A program made the translations under genes and the position numbers. A stretch of 64,000 bases of DNA. Source: Bacillus sp. ISL-55. Lineage in GTDB: Bacteria > Bacillota > Bacilli > Bacillales > Cytobacillaceae. The notes beneath the pieces are model-generated. The model was not told where the DNA came from. It saw only the letters and a program-made list of their open reading frames with translations, and ran no database searches. Positions 1-10,505 of this stretch are shown piece by piece; positions within the stretch are counted from its first letter, which is position 1; each line of letters opens with the position of its first letter. The stretch spans positions 95,398 through 159,397 of the forward strand of contig NZ_JAGGQU010000031.1 of assembly GCF_018613155.1 (NCBI RefSeq). Direction: 5' to 3'.

Positions 1-53
1 GTTTGGCCGATATAGCCCTTACTACATCCTATCGACACTTCTTCAAAATGAAC

Positions 54-95
54 AAAAAAACCGGCAGGATTATTATTCACATCCCACCGGTTTTT
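54..95 (-). terminator. Terminator downstream of addA
   Basis: The arms AAAAACCGG and CCGGTTTTT enclose a 22-nt loop that contains a further GGAT/ATCC pair. Read on the minus strand the stem runs into a T tract just after the addA stop. The flanking A and T tracts make it potentially bidirectional. Confidence 0.8.
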
Positions 96-104
96 AACAT
101 TATT

Positions 105-3100
105 TTATAGCTGGTCTAGTTCAAGCAGATGGCCGCCGTCGAAGAAATACAAATACTTTTCTTCAACTGGCTGCTTCCATACTTGTTCGATTGCTTTGGC
201 ATACAGGCTGATCTGGATTCGATAGCGTTCTTCCAGGATCGGCTTTGCCTGTTCAAAGCCGCCTTTGTAGCGGTCATGGATGCCATCCGTTTTAAAATCA
301 AGCAGGACTGTTCCTTTTTCATCCTGGAAGATGCAGTCGACTACCCCCTGGATGAAAATTGGCTCGTTTTCTCCCTGCCAATCTGGATATACCTTTTTTG
401 ACGGCAAAGACAGATAAAATGGAACCTCCCGGCTGACTTTTTCAGCTGTCAATAGCCGTTTGCCAACCTCCGTTTCAAAAAAGGCAAGTATCCATTTTTT
501 ATCTACAGCATCGCGTTGCTCCGGGAAAAGCAACTCTTTCTCCACCATCTTTTCCAGCTGTATCTCGAGTGAAGCTTCCGTTACTGGCTGGTTAAGATCG
601 ATATGCTGCATGACCATGTGCATCGCCGTTCCCCGTTCTGCAGGTGTTAGCTTTTTCTCCTGCATGAATCTTGGCCTGTTGAGGATTGGTTTTGAGAACC
701 TCCTGACAATCTGCGTACCGCTCTCTTCATCCCTGGTTTCATGGTTGCGCTTCAGCTCGGTAACGGACTGTTTGGAACGGTGGTTTGCTGCTTCCTTGAA
801 GTGATAAGTCCATGAAAGCTGCCTTTTCACCGTTTCTGCCAAATCTGATTCTTTATTTACAGGCTTTCCTGCTGCAACTAGGTCCATCAGGCTTTCGTGC
901 TTTTCAGTTTTTTCGTCACCATATGAAGCGATTTCCTCTGCTTTTATGGTTTTGATTTTCCAGCGGGAAGGATGGTTTTTAATCTCCTCACCCAATGCTG
1001 GATGAAGGATACCTTCACTTCCCCGTATTGAGTCACAATCCTGGTGGCGGATCACCGCTGGGCCAATCCAGTCAATATAGCCCGAAGCTGACGCCCTTAA
1101 GTATTCATCCAGCAGCCAGTCCGGATGGCTTGCCTCGTCCTGCCATTTACTGATCGTTTTTTCAGCATCCTTGACTGATCCTATCAAGTAAAGCTTTTCC
1201 TTGGCACGCGTCAAGGCAACGTATAGTACTCTCATTTCCTCTGCCAGCATTTCCATCTTATGCTTGCGCTTGAAGGCTACCTGAGGCAAGGATGGATAGG
1301 AAATTCGCTTCTCAGGATTGATATATTTTGCTGCGAAGCCAAACTCTTTGTCCAGCATGTAAAATTTCTTCAGGTCCATCGTATTGAAATTCCGAGCAAG
1401 CCCGGCAACAAAGACTACCGGGAACTCAAGGCCTTTGCTGCTGTGGATCGTCATGATCCTGACCACATCTTCCTGTTCCCCAAGAGCCCTGGCTGCGCCA
1501 AGGTCATCTCCTCGCTCTCTCATCCGCTCAATGAATCGCAAAAAGCGGAAAAGGCCGCGGAAACTCGTGGCTTCATATTGTCTCGCCCGGTCATATAGTG
1601 CACGCAGGTTTGCCTGGCGCTGCTTGCCTCCTGGCATCCCGCCGGCAAAATCGAAGAACCGTGTTTCTCTATATAATTGCCAGATCAAATCAGAAACTGA
1701 ATCCTGTCTTGCTGAAGTCCTCCAGCTCTTTAAACTTTCAAAAAAGCGACTTGTCCTCTCATGCAACCCTTCATTTTCCGGCAACGGCTTTTGAAGGCAG
1801 AACGCTGTCAGTGCTTCATAGAAGGAACCGCGTTTCTGGCTGACCCTGATGATGGCAAGCTCTTCTTCATCCAGTCCAACAATAGGGGATCTCAAGACTG
1901 CAGCGAGAGGGATGTCCTGATATGGATTGTCGATCACCTTCAACAAAGAAATCATGATCGCTACCTCTGTTGCCTGGAAATAACCAGTGGACAGGTTTGC
2001 GTAAATCGGAATCCCCTGCTGCTTGAACTCCTCCATGATTTGCGGCGCCCATGTCATCGAGCGGAGGAGGATGACGATATCACGGTAGTTGACGGGTTTT
2101 GAGGTCTTCGTCTTTGGATTGTAAACAACCCGGCGCTCTTCTACCATATCCTTGATATGCTTCGCCATCAGCCTTGCTTCGAGCTGGGATTGCTCCAGAT
2201 CATCTGCGTCGAATTCATCTGCTGCCGTTTCACTATCTTCTGGAGAATCACTTTCTGATGATGAGCCCTCGCTTTTATCAACCAGGAGCAGCTCCACAGG
2301 AAACTCGTCATCCTCAGGATAAGGCGCTCCTTTTTTCAATTCAGCATTCTCATCGTAATGGATTTCGCCAACCTTGATCCCCATGATTTGCTTGAATAAA
2401 TAATTGGTCCCATCAAGAATCTCCCTGCGGCTCCGGAAGTTCTTGGCCAGATCTATTTTCAAGCCTGTTCCTTCACCATTTGATGTGAACCTGTTGTATT
2501 TACCAAGGAACAGATTAGGCTCAGCCAGACGGAACTTGTAGATCGACTGTTTAACATCTCCAACCATGAACAGGTTTCCTGATACTTCACCTTCAGCAGT
2601 CACGAGCTGGAGGATCGCTTCCTGTACCATGTTTGTATCCTGATATTCGTCCACCAGCACTTCTTTGAATTTATTGCGATAGGCGAGTGCTGCCTCTGAA
2701 GGTTTAGATTCACCTGCAGACAATTCTTCTTCCGAATCCGATTTAGCTGTGAGAATTTCCAATGTATAATGCTCAAGATCAGAGAAATCAACGAGGCCAC
2801 GCTCCTGCTTCACTTCTCCAAACCGTTTTGAGAATTCTTTTACAAGATCAATCAGGACAGCGATCAATGGCTTCATTTCCTGCATATCCCTCAAAAAGCT
2901 TTCAGGTTTTCGTGAAAACAGTTCCCCTCTCAAATCCTGGACGATTTTCTTTGCACGGTCCCTAAGCTTGGCTGCCTTGTCGACAAAATCCTTGTTGAAG
3001 TCATCACCGCGGCATGTTTTCGCCCTGCCAAAATTGGCCAGCTGAATCGCATCATAAAGCTCTGCCCATGATCGGTCTTTTGCAGCAAGCAAAGTATCAA

Positions 3101-3905
3101 TCACATGCAGATCTTCTGTAAAATTAACCGCCCTTGGCGCAGGCCCTCCAGGCATCCTGGCAATCTCCATCCCTTTTTCCAAAAGCTGTTTCGCTCCCTG
3201 AAGCTGCAGCTCAATATCCGCAACAAGCACCTTCATGAAAGGCAGATCCTCCATTGCTGCGCTGTCTGCTGCATCATACATTGAAACAATTGAATCCAGA
3301 TATGCATCAGGAGAAGGATTGGATCTGGCGAAATCAAAAAGGTCAACAATGATATCCTTCAATCCTTCATCGCTGCGGTCATTCGTGAACGCATCCACCA
3401 GGTTGAAAAAGTCCTGGTTATCTGCCTTTCCATATTCTTCTTCAAATAAATCCTCAATCACTTCGTCACGAAGCAGCTGTCCTTCAGTTTCATCTGCAAT
3501 CCTGAAACCAGGATCTACATCGGTCAGGTAATAATATTTTCTGATCACTTCAAGGCAGAAGGAATGGAGTGTTGAAATAGACGCCCTGTTCAGCAGGCTA
3601 AGCTGCTTTTTCAAATGGGTCGAAGCCGGGTTGCTATCGATTGCTTTTTCGAGAGCTTCTCCAATCCTGTGGCGCATTTCTGCCGCGGATGCATTGGTGA
3701 AGGTCACGACGAGCAGTTCATCAACATCAATCGGATGGCTTTCCGAAGTGATTTTCTTGATGATCCGCTCGACAAGCACCGCAGTTTTACCTGAACCTGC
3801 TGCCGCTGCTACAAGGATATCCTGTCCAGAAGCCATGATCGCCTTCCACTGGTCTTCCGTCCAGGTTGCCCCTTCCGGTACTGGCGGTATATTTGTTTTA
3901 GCCAA
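105..3905 (-). CDS. addA: ATP-dependent helicase/nuclease subunit A (AddA/RexA)
   Basis: AddA is the helicase and 3'-strand nuclease subunit of the AddAB complex, which resects double-strand DNA ends for RecA-dependent repair. The 1266 residues show an SF1 UvrD-type helicase: Walker A AAAGSGKT near residues 34-41, a DEYQDT Walker B in the middle, and TIHSSKGLEFPVVF (motif V region) near residue 825. A RecB-type nuclease with the catalytic strand VLLDFKTD lies near the C-terminus. Length is close to the family norm of about 1230-1250. The start is a TTG preceded by GAGGAAGAGG, inside the end of addB, which it overlaps by 8 nt, so the two subunits are probably translationally coupled. No Chi-like or SOS site was recognised upstream. 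The assignment is secure. Confidence 0.97.
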   Translation of the reverse strand: MAKTNIPPVPEGATWTEDQWKAIMASGQDILVAAAAGSGKTAVLVERIIKKITSESHPIDVDELLVVTFTNASAAEMRHRIGEALEKAIDSNPASTHLKKQLSLLNRASISTLHSFCLEVIRKYYYLTDVDPGFRIADETEGQLLRDEVIEDLFEEEYGKADNQDFFNLVDAFTNDRSDEGLKDIIVDLFDFARSNPSPDAYLDSIVSMYDAADSAAMEDLPFMKVLVADIELQLQGAKQLLEKGMEIARMPGGPAPRAVNFTEDLHVIDTLLAAKDRSWAELYDAIQLANFGRAKTCRGDDFNKDFVDKAAKLRDRAKKIVQDLRGELFSRKPESFLRDMQEMKPLIAVLIDLVKEFSKRFGEVKQERGLVDFSDLEHYTLEILTAKSDSEEELSAGESKPSEAALAYRNKFKEVLVDEYQDTNMVQEAILQLVTAEGEVSGNLFMVGDVKQSIYKFRLAEPNLFLGKYNRFTSNGEGTGLKIDLAKNFRSRREILDGTNYLFKQIMGIKVGEIHYDENAELKKGAPYPEDDEFPVELLLVDKSEGSSSESDSPEDSETAADEFDADDLEQSQLEARLMAKHIKDMVEERRVVYNPKTKTSKPVNYRDIVILLRSMTWAPQIMEEFKQQGIPIYANLSTGYFQATEVAIMISLLKVIDNPYQDIPLAAVLRSPIVGLDEEELAIIRVSQKRGSFYEALTAFCLQKPLPENEGLHERTSRFFESLKSWRTSARQDSVSDLIWQLYRETRFFDFAGGMPGGKQRQANLRALYDRARQYEATSFRGLFRFLRFIERMRERGDDLGAARALGEQEDVVRIMTIHSSKGLEFPVVFVAGLARNFNTMDLKKFYMLDKEFGFAAKYINPEKRISYPSLPQVAFKRKHKMEMLAEEMRVLYVALTRAKEKLYLIGSVKDAEKTISKWQDEASHPDWLLDEYLRASASGYIDWIGPAVIRHQDCDSIRGSEGILHPALGEEIKNHPSRWKIKTIKAEEIASYGDEKTEKHESLMDLVAAGKPVNKESDLAETVKRQLSWTYHFKEAANHRSKQSVTELKRNHETRDEESGTQIVRRFSKPILNRPRFMQEKKLTPAERGTAMHMVMQHIDLNQPVTEASLEIQLEKMVEKELLFPEQRDAVDKKWILAFFETEVGKRLLTAEKVSREVPFYLSLPSKKVYPDWQGENEPIFIQGVVDCIFQDEKGTVLLDFKTDGIHDRYKGGFEQAKPILEERYRIQISLYAKAIEQVWKQPVEEKYLYFFDGGHLLELDQL

Positions 3906-6900
3906 GATCCTCTTCCTCCTCTCTTATTGATGCCTGAATATCCTGTTTCTTGATTTCTTCTAATCTATCATTTATACCTGGCAAGCCATCTTTCGCCTCA
4001 ATCCCTTGATCTTGGCGTAGAGATGCTAGCAAATCTTCTTTTTTTATGACCGGAAGCTTCCTGAAATCATTCGATTCCACTCCCTGGTCAAACTGGCAGA
4101 CCGGCTTGAAGGAACAGAATGTACATGGTGCCCTGTCCTTAAGCTTATACGGCGCGACATCGACGATTCCGCTGACGATCCTGTTTCCGGTCTCCACATA
4201 CTTATGGCGGACAAATTGCCGCAAATGGTCAAAATCTTCCTTGCTGGCGACTTTGGAGCTTTTCAGAAGGCTTCCATCCTTTTTAAAACCTGCGGAAATA
4301 ATCTGCGAACTGCCTGTATCCAGCCCCTTATCCATCATCCTGATGACATTCTCATCACCAAGCAGCAATCCATTCATTTTAAAACGTTTGAGGATTTCCT
4401 CTTCGATTTCATCAAGAGTCAGCATTTTCGATGCGTTGACAATAGGATTATGGACATGGAAATAAAGGACTCCCGCCGGGTCAGCAGGCTTGCCGACCAA
4501 CAATGGCGAATGAGTGATGATGATGTCCAGGTAGGTGAGCATCTGCAGGGCCACACCATGATATACCTCAGTCAAATTGACATCCTTCACGCTCGATTTA
4601 TAATCGACGACCCGCAGGTACATTCCCTGGTCATCCTCTGCTTTATCAACGCGGTCAATCCGGCCCATCAGTTCCATCCTGGTGCCATTTTTCAGCGAAA
4701 AAGCAAGCGGCGGCAGTTTTCCCTGGCGGCCGAAGCCAAGCTCCAGCCCTACCGGTGAAAATCCGCTGACCTTGGCATGCTCACTTAAAACAAGCGAAGC
4801 CCGGCTGATGATATTCTGCAGCTTCTGCCTGATATAATGATGCCTGTTCGAACTCATCAAGATCTCATTCTGCAGTTTTGGTGCCAGCTTTTGGACGGCA
4901 TCCCTTGCCAGTTCTTCAGCCTGTGCTTTTGTAAGCTGGGCCCAACTGAGGTTTTGCTGCATGACGGTCTCGGCAATTTCCTTCAAAGCAGCGTGGAAGA
5001 GATCACCGATATCCGGCGCTTCAAGACGGAAGATCTGGCGGTCACGCAGCTTTAAACCATGCTGGACATAATGCGAAAATGGGCAGCTATTGAACAATTC
5101 CATCCTTGATACACTGGCCTGAATTTCATCACCGTATAGCTCCTTCGTGACTTCTTCAGACAACTGCTTCGTCCTGTTTTCGTAAAATAGACTTGAAAGA
5201 ACCTTGCGTGCAGTATCAGCCCACAAATGATCGTTCAGATAATAATCGTACACATCCCACCAAAAATCATAGACTGGATAATTGCGCTTTTTCAATTGAA
5301 GCTGGGATGTCAGATAAGACAGAGCAACATTTTCACCAGCTGCGTACTCTATTTGCTCCTCTTCCGGCAATTCCGATGGATCCGGCAGGAAGAAATGTGT
5401 TTGATGTTCAGGGAAAAGATCAGAAATCCTTTTAATGAATGAAGATGGCATCAAGGCTTTTCCTTCTTCATTGGCGATCGGGTAACTGATATACAGTTGT
5501 TCCGATGGTGTCACAAAAGCCTTGTAGGCAATAAAGCTTTCGTCCAGCAGCTTCGTGCGGCTGCTTGGGGCAAGCTTTATGCCTTTTGACTGCAGGAGCT
5601 CCCGGTCATCATCCGCAAAAATTCCTTCCTCCGTCATTTTCGCAGGCAGGACACCTTCGTTGACGCCGATAACAAATGCGGCTTTAACGTCGGCAAGCCG
5701 TGTCTTTTCAAGGTCTGCAACCAATATTTGGTCAATCGCCGGCGGAATAAGGGAGAATCTCAGTGATTCAAGGCCAGCATCAAGAATCGTCACGAACTGT
5801 TTTGGCGCGACCTTGGTGTCACCAAGCATCTCGACGAACTGGTCAAGAAGGTTGATTACTGCATTCCAGGCTTGCTCATGCTCCCTCGCCTCTACCAGCT
5901 TTCCTTCCTGTTCAGCACCCATTCTCCATGACTCAAGCTTGGCTGGTATATCAAGCTCTTCCATGAATAGATAGACTGCTTCCGAAAGCTTCCTTCCCGT
6001 CTCAGCACGCTTCAAGCGGCGGGCCATCCGAAGCAGCGGAGAAGTAATCAACAGCCGCAGATCATTAAGTTCCTGTTCTGTCTGTTTTTCTGCATCTGTC
6101 TGGGCTAAACCGTCATACTCCAGGCCGCGGATTCTCCGGTATTTCCATCGTTCTTTTTTCGTCCATTTAACTCCCTGGATGCCATATGCAAGAACATAGT
6201 TCTCCAGCACATCCATCTGTTCACGCATCTTGTTTAGATTAACGCCATCCGGGAACAATAAGTCCGTTTTTACAGCCCGGAAAATCGGTTCATACCGCCA
6301 GTTACCCAATACCGTTTCAAGGCTGGAACGGACTAGCTCAATCAATGGATGATGGAGCATATTCCGCTTCTGATCAATAAAGTAAGGCAGGCCATAATCG
6401 TCAAATATCGTTTCAAGCACTTCACGGTATTCGCTGCCTCTCATCAGTACGGCAATATCGCGGTAACGGTAACCATGATCCCTTGCAAGTCCGATAATCT
6501 TGCGCGCAACTCCTTCAAGTTCAGCCCTTCTGTTGGCAGCCTGGGCGATATGGATGGCAGCCTCTCCGTTGTATTTGACAGCAGGTCTGGAATCGAATTC
6601 CCTTTCTAGATGCTTAAGGGAATCCTCCTGCCAGCGTCTCTGCTCGTTCAACACGATTTCTTCTTCCAGCTCATAGCCTTTTGTCCTGATCATTTCATGC
6701 AGTGTTGCACAGGTTTCTCCAGTTATCCTGAATAAATGCAGTTCGTCAGGCTGAGCATCTTTGAAACTCTGGTCGACGGGCAGGGCGATTGTCACCCGTT
6801 TACAAGTGCTCATCAACTGATCAATGATTATCATTTCAAGGGGTGTGAAACTGTAAAAACCATCGATGTATACTTCCGCATTTTTTAAATATTGCGAGGC

Positions 6901-7473
6901 AGGGATTTTCTCGGCAAGCAGTTTAAAGTAATCCTCTGAATCGATATATTTGCCGAATAGTTCATCTTCAAATTGACGATAGACTAACTCAAGATCATGG
7001 ATTTTATCCTTCAGCGCTTTATTGCCTGCGGAGCTTTCCTCCATTTTTCCAGTGAGCTCATCCGGATTGATCGCATAGCGTTTGAACTCAATCAGCATCT
7101 GCTCCATCTGCTGGACAAAACCATTCTTATCCGCTGCCTTCTGGAAGATTTTCAGCTCGTCCTTTTTATCCTCAATGATTTTTCGGATCATCATGCTGAT
7201 CCCTACGCTGTCCAAATGCTGGCGAGTGTACCCGCCTGTTTCCTGCAGGATTCTCCAGGCAAGGCGCGGAAAGCTGAATACCTGCGCCCTGATCATCCCC
7301 CCAAGCTCAGGGTCAGTGGACAATCTGTATTCGGAAAGGAATGACATTTGTTCCGGGACAAGATAAACTACCGGATCCCCCTGCGGGTCGGTTAGGAGCC
7401 TGTCCTTGATTTCATTTATGATCATCTCGGTCTTCCCGCTACCCGAGCGCCCGAGTACTAAACGTACAGACAT
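3898..7473 (-). CDS. addB: ATP-dependent helicase/nuclease subunit B (AddB/RexB)
   Basis: AddB is the 5'-strand nuclease and Chi-recognition subunit that partners AddA. The 1191-residue protein begins with a Walker A motif, GRSGSGKT (residues 8-15). It ends with a RecB-family nuclease domain containing VVDYKSS. The cysteines of the family iron-sulfur cluster are visible: one in NSCPF about two thirds along and three in CTFCSFKPVC near the C-terminus. This is the pattern of the 4Fe-4S staple that holds the nuclease fold together. It is the first gene of the addB-addA pair and overlaps addA by 8 nt. Length and domain order match B. subtilis AddB. Confidence 0.97.
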   Translation of the reverse strand: MSVRLVLGRSGSGKTEMIINEIKDRLLTDPQGDPVVYLVPEQMSFLSEYRLSTDPELGGMIRAQVFSFPRLAWRILQETGGYTRQHLDSVGISMMIRKIIEDKKDELKIFQKAADKNGFVQQMEQMLIEFKRYAINPDELTGKMEESSAGNKALKDKIHDLELVYRQFEDELFGKYIDSEDYFKLLAEKIPASQYLKNAEVYIDGFYSFTPLEMIIIDQLMSTCKRVTIALPVDQSFKDAQPDELHLFRITGETCATLHEMIRTKGYELEEEIVLNEQRRWQEDSLKHLEREFDSRPAVKYNGEAAIHIAQAANRRAELEGVARKIIGLARDHGYRYRDIAVLMRGSEYREVLETIFDDYGLPYFIDQKRNMLHHPLIELVRSSLETVLGNWRYEPIFRAVKTDLLFPDGVNLNKMREQMDVLENYVLAYGIQGVKWTKKERWKYRRIRGLEYDGLAQTDAEKQTEQELNDLRLLITSPLLRMARRLKRAETGRKLSEAVYLFMEELDIPAKLESWRMGAEQEGKLVEAREHEQAWNAVINLLDQFVEMLGDTKVAPKQFVTILDAGLESLRFSLIPPAIDQILVADLEKTRLADVKAAFVIGVNEGVLPAKMTEEGIFADDDRELLQSKGIKLAPSSRTKLLDESFIAYKAFVTPSEQLYISYPIANEEGKALMPSSFIKRISDLFPEHQTHFFLPDPSELPEEEQIEYAAGENVALSYLTSQLQLKKRNYPVYDFWWDVYDYYLNDHLWADTARKVLSSLFYENRTKQLSEEVTKELYGDEIQASVSRMELFNSCPFSHYVQHGLKLRDRQIFRLEAPDIGDLFHAALKEIAETVMQQNLSWAQLTKAQAEELARDAVQKLAPKLQNEILMSSNRHHYIRQKLQNIISRASLVLSEHAKVSGFSPVGLELGFGRQGKLPPLAFSLKNGTRMELMGRIDRVDKAEDDQGMYLRVVDYKSSVKDVNLTEVYHGVALQMLTYLDIIITHSPLLVGKPADPAGVLYFHVHNPIVNASKMLTLDEIEEEILKRFKMNGLLLGDENVIRMMDKGLDTGSSQIISAGFKKDGSLLKSSKVASKEDFDHLRQFVRHKYVETGNRIVSGIVDVAPYKLKDRAPCTFCSFKPVCQFDQGVESNDFRKLPVIKKEDLLASLRQDQGIEAKDGLPGINDRLEEIKKQDIQASIREEEEDLG

Positions 7474-7524
7474 CTGACTTCCCCTTTCTCTCTTAAAATA
7501 TCTATCTCTGTATCACTTTTAAAA

Positions 7525-7553
7525 TTGAAAAAGGCGCTTCAAATTTATGCGCC
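7525..7553 (-). terminator. Terminator-like hairpin upstream of addB, minus orientation
   Basis: AAGGCGC and GCGCCTT pair around an 11-nt loop, and the minus-strand reading continues into TTTTTC. It lies 52-80 nt upstream of the addB start, where no minus-strand gene ends. It may stop readthrough or antisense RNA from the MFS gene region, or act as an addB leader attenuator. The role is unknown. Confidence 0.45.
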
Positions 7554-7699
7554 TTCTACCTACCAAACGATTGTTCTATATATCATTCATTATACCTTTT
7601 TTTCAGGCCATTTTGGAAGCAGGAAGCCCGTTAATTTTTCCCAAAACAACCTGCAAAATCAGCGGTGTCTGCATATCTTAGTGGTGGCAGGTGATATAC

Positions 7700-8854
7700 A
7701 TGAAATCCATGTCCTTTTTTCACAAGGCTTCCATTCTTCTGACACTTTGCGCCATCATGGTCGCAAGCAATATTTATACATTGATTCCAATTTATTCAGT
7801 CCTTGCAGATGACCTGTTGATTGCTGAATCCCACGTTGTCCTCGCCGGAGGGCTATTCACTTTTTTCTATGCCTGCGGACTGCTTTCATTCGGACCGGTA
7901 TCCGATTTTACAGGCCGAAGGAAAATCCTCGTGTTCGGACTTTTGGCCTCCGCACTGACGACACTGGGCGTCGGCTTTTCTGCCGGATCTCTCAGTTTGT
8001 GGATTGCCCGTTCGCTGCAGGGGCTCACTTTGGCTACCTTCGCTTCAGTGGCTTTCGCCTACTCCTATGATGTATTCAATTTTCGCCAGAGGACCATCCT
8101 TGTTGTCCTGATCAATACCGGATTTTTAATCGCGGGAATCTTCGGGCAGGTTGCCAGTGACTTTCTTGCCGATGTTTTTTCCTGGAACAGCGTCTTCTTT
8201 TTCTTCTCAGTTGTCTATTTTATTCTATTTGCTGCTGCTTTTTTCCTGCTGAAAGAATCACCACCACAGATGGTAGAAAGCAAGCCTTTATGGAGAATAT
8301 TTTTTCAATTGCTAAAAGATTCTCGCTTGATGAAATGCTATAGTATTACATTCTCACTGTTGTTTGCGATTATCGCTTTTTATGATGCAAATGGACGTTT
8401 TTTTATCGGTCCTGAATCAGATCTTCTGATGATCCGTCTTGTTGGGTTGCTTGGCGCATCTCTTTCCCTCTTCACGGGCAAACTGATGGATCGATGGGGC
8501 GAGCTAAGAACATTGATGTTCGGATTGGCCATCGGGTCAACAAGCGCGCTCCTGTTGCTTTTCTTCCAAAGCACCGGAGCTTTGATTTTCTTCTCGATCT
8601 TTTTTGTTTCTTCGATTTCACTCGTGATCCCGACCGTCATTACCTTGATTGGTTTCTATGGAAGCAGCCAGCGAGCCAAAGCATTGTCACTTTACTCATT
8701 CATCCTCCTGACCGGTGCCAGCCTCGCTCCGCCGGTCGCGGCCCTGCTTCCCTTCAGCGAAGTCATGATTCTTTTGTCTTCACTCTTCTCTGTAAACATT
8801 GTGCTTTGTATTTTGATTCAAAAAAAGGCATTCCAGTCAGCAAACGCTGGCTGA
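7700..8854 (+). CDS. Major facilitator superfamily transporter
   Basis: This 384-residue protein is almost entirely hydrophobic, with about 12 predicted membrane segments. The MFS signature between segments 2 and 3 is present (FGPVSDFTGRRKIL), and a related loop, LMDRWGELRT, follows in the second half. It is probably a proton-coupled exporter or drug-resistance type permease of the plasma membrane. The substrate cannot be deduced. A GTG lies 9 nt further upstream, but the ATG at 7700 has the better spacing to GGCAGGTG. It stands alone between divergent addB and a convergent acyl-CoA ligase. A strong terminator overlaps its stop codon. Confidence 0.88.
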   Translation: MKSMSFFHKASILLTLCAIMVASNIYTLIPIYSVLADDLLIAESHVVLAGGLFTFFYACGLLSFGPVSDFTGRRKILVFGLLASALTTLGVGFSAGSLSLWIARSLQGLTLATFASVAFAYSYDVFNFRQRTILVVLINTGFLIAGIFGQVASDFLADVFSWNSVFFFFSVVYFILFAAAFFLLKESPPQMVESKPLWRIFFQLLKDSRLMKCYSITFSLLFAIIAFYDANGRFFIGPESDLLMIRLVGLLGASLSLFTGKLMDRWGELRTLMFGLAIGSTSALLLLFFQSTGALIFFSIFFVSSISLVIPTVITLIGFYGSSQRAKALSLYSFILLTGASLAPPVAALLPFSEVMILLSSLFSVNIVLCILIQKKAFQSANAG

Positions 8855-8865
8855 AATGCCTTTTT
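8827..8865. terminator. Bidirectional terminator between convergent genes
   Basis: A long hairpin with arms around GGCATT and AATGCC and an inner CAGC/GCTG pair is flanked by an A run on the left and TTTTT on the right. It spans the stop codon of the MFS gene and can also stop transcripts from the acyl-CoA ligase on the minus strand. Confidence 0.85.
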
Positions 8866-8957
8866 CATGTTTCTAGCTGCAGATTGGATATCCGACCGGA
8901 AAACTATATTTTGAAAGTGAGCCTTATTTCTTAAACTTATTTTCATACATCACAGTT

Positions 8958-10472
8958 TTAGCTGACTGGCTTCTGATTTTTACCTGCGATTTCCTTCAAC
9001 AGTTTTTTATCGATTTTGCCTACATGTGTCTTCGGCATCTGGCCAATGGTATGGATCACTTTCGGTACTTTATAACCGCCCAGCTTCTCCCTGCAATGCT
9101 TTTTGGCTTCCTGCTCTCCAAAATCGGCTCCTTCTTCAAGAACGATGAAGGCAGTTACGACTTCTCCCCATTTTTCATCGGGTATGCCGACCACTGCCGC
9201 CTCACGGATAGAAGGGTGGGAACAGAGCCAATGTTCAATCTCCAGCGGATACACATTTTCTCCGCCCGTGATGATCATCTCTTTTTTCCTGCCGACAATA
9301 TAGTAATAACCATCCCTATCCCTTTTTGCCAGGTCGCCTGTATAGAGCCAGCCATCCTTCAAGGTGTCTTCGGTGGCGCTCTTATTTTTCCAGTAAAATG
9401 AAAATGTATGATTCCCCAGGATGGCGAGTTCACCGACCTCATCCGATCCAGTCTCGTTGCCGTCTTCATTCAGGATCCTGATATTATGGAACAACATTGG
9501 CTTGCCGACTGAGCCTCTTTTTACATCCGCCTCTGAAGGGTCTATGTAAAAATTATTTGGGCCAGCCTCTGTCAGGCCATAACCCTCCTTGAAGGCGATG
9601 CCCTTCTGTTTGTAAGCATCATAGATTTCAAGCGGACACGGCGCCCCTCCTGATAAAAATAGCTTTATATCCTTGAATACTGCCTTTTGAAAGGAATCAG
9701 ATTTTATAAGCATATGGTGCATCGTAGGGACAAACAGGACGATTGTGCACTTATGCTCAATTAAATTATTAATCGCACTTTCCGGTGTAAAATCATTGGC
9801 CAGGACGACGGTGCCCCCTGCCATCAGGATTGGAACGGAAAGAGCATTCAGACCCCCTGTGTGGAATAATGGTAAATATGTCACCGTTCGGTCTTCATTC
9901 GTAAGATTCCAGCTGGCGATCGTGGAAATGCTATTCCAGATGATTGCCCGTTGTGACAGAACCGCTCCTTTTGGTTTGCCGGTGGTCCCGCCTGTATAAA
10001 TCATTGCCAGAGGGTCTTCTTCATCCAAATCCATTTCGCGCATTTCATGCTGGCCGGAGTCAATCAGCCTCGAGAATCGGGTACCATTTATTTGAATGCA
10101 GCGATTTTCCTCGCCCCAGATCATCGTCACTTCTTTTGTAAAACTTGAATGGAACGCAAGGATCGTGGGTTCACAATCTTTTATAATATAGGCTAATTCA
10201 TCGATAGAAAGCCTCCAGTTCAGCGGCACAAAAATTGCACCAATCTTTCCACAAGCAAACAGCAAATCAAAATAACAGATTCCATTTGGCGCGAGCAAGG
10301 CTATTCTGTCTCCCTTTTTTACCCCTTCTGTTTGCAGCCACGCTGCGATAGCTTTAGCCCGATCATTGACTTCCCTGTACGACCAGTCCTGACCTGTACC
10401 TGCATCGACAACCGCAACGGCCCCCGGGGTCAAACTCGCTCTCGCTTCAAGCCAATCGAGCTCCCACCTCAC
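8958..10472 (-). CDS. AMP-forming acyl-CoA ligase (ANL superfamily)
   Basis: This enzyme adenylates a carboxylic acid and transfers it to coenzyme A. ANL motifs occur in order: the phosphate-binding loop [12 protein letters not shown] near residue 160, GYGLTEAG near 300, YTGDLAKRD near 385, and the hinge and C-terminal lysine region GRKKEMIITGGENVYPLEIE near 400, ending with KTHVGKIDKK. An in-frame ATG lies at 10496, but the promoter -10 hexamer ends only 9 nt before it. I therefore prefer the GTG at 10472, which follows GAGGGAGAG and gives a typical N-terminus (RWELDWLEARASLTP). The upstream direct repeat is shared with livK, which ties this enzyme to the neighbouring transporter operon. The acid substrate is unknown. 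Confidence 0.9.
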   Translation of the reverse strand: MRWELDWLEARASLTPGAVAVVDAGTGQDWSYREVNDRAKAIAAWLQTEGVKKGDRIALLAPNGICYFDLLFACGKIGAIFVPLNWRLSIDELAYIIKDCEPTILAFHSSFTKEVTMIWGEENRCIQINGTRFSRLIDSGQHEMREMDLDEEDPLAMIYTGGTTGKPKGAVLSQRAIIWNSISTIASWNLTNEDRTVTYLPLFHTGGLNALSVPILMAGGTVVLANDFTPESAINNLIEHKCTIVLFVPTMHHMLIKSDSFQKAVFKDIKLFLSGGAPCPLEIYDAYKQKGIAFKEGYGLTEAGPNNFYIDPSEADVKRGSVGKPMLFHNIRILNEDGNETGSDEVGELAILGNHTFSFYWKNKSATEDTLKDGWLYTGDLAKRDRDGYYYIVGRKKEMIITGGENVYPLEIEHWLCSHPSIREAAVVGIPDEKWGEVVTAFIVLEEGADFGEQEAKKHCREKLGGYKVPKVIHTIGQMPKTHVGKIDKKLLKEIAGKNQKPVS

Positions 10473-10505
10473 CGCAATCTCTCCCTCTCTCGTCATGATG
10501 GGTTT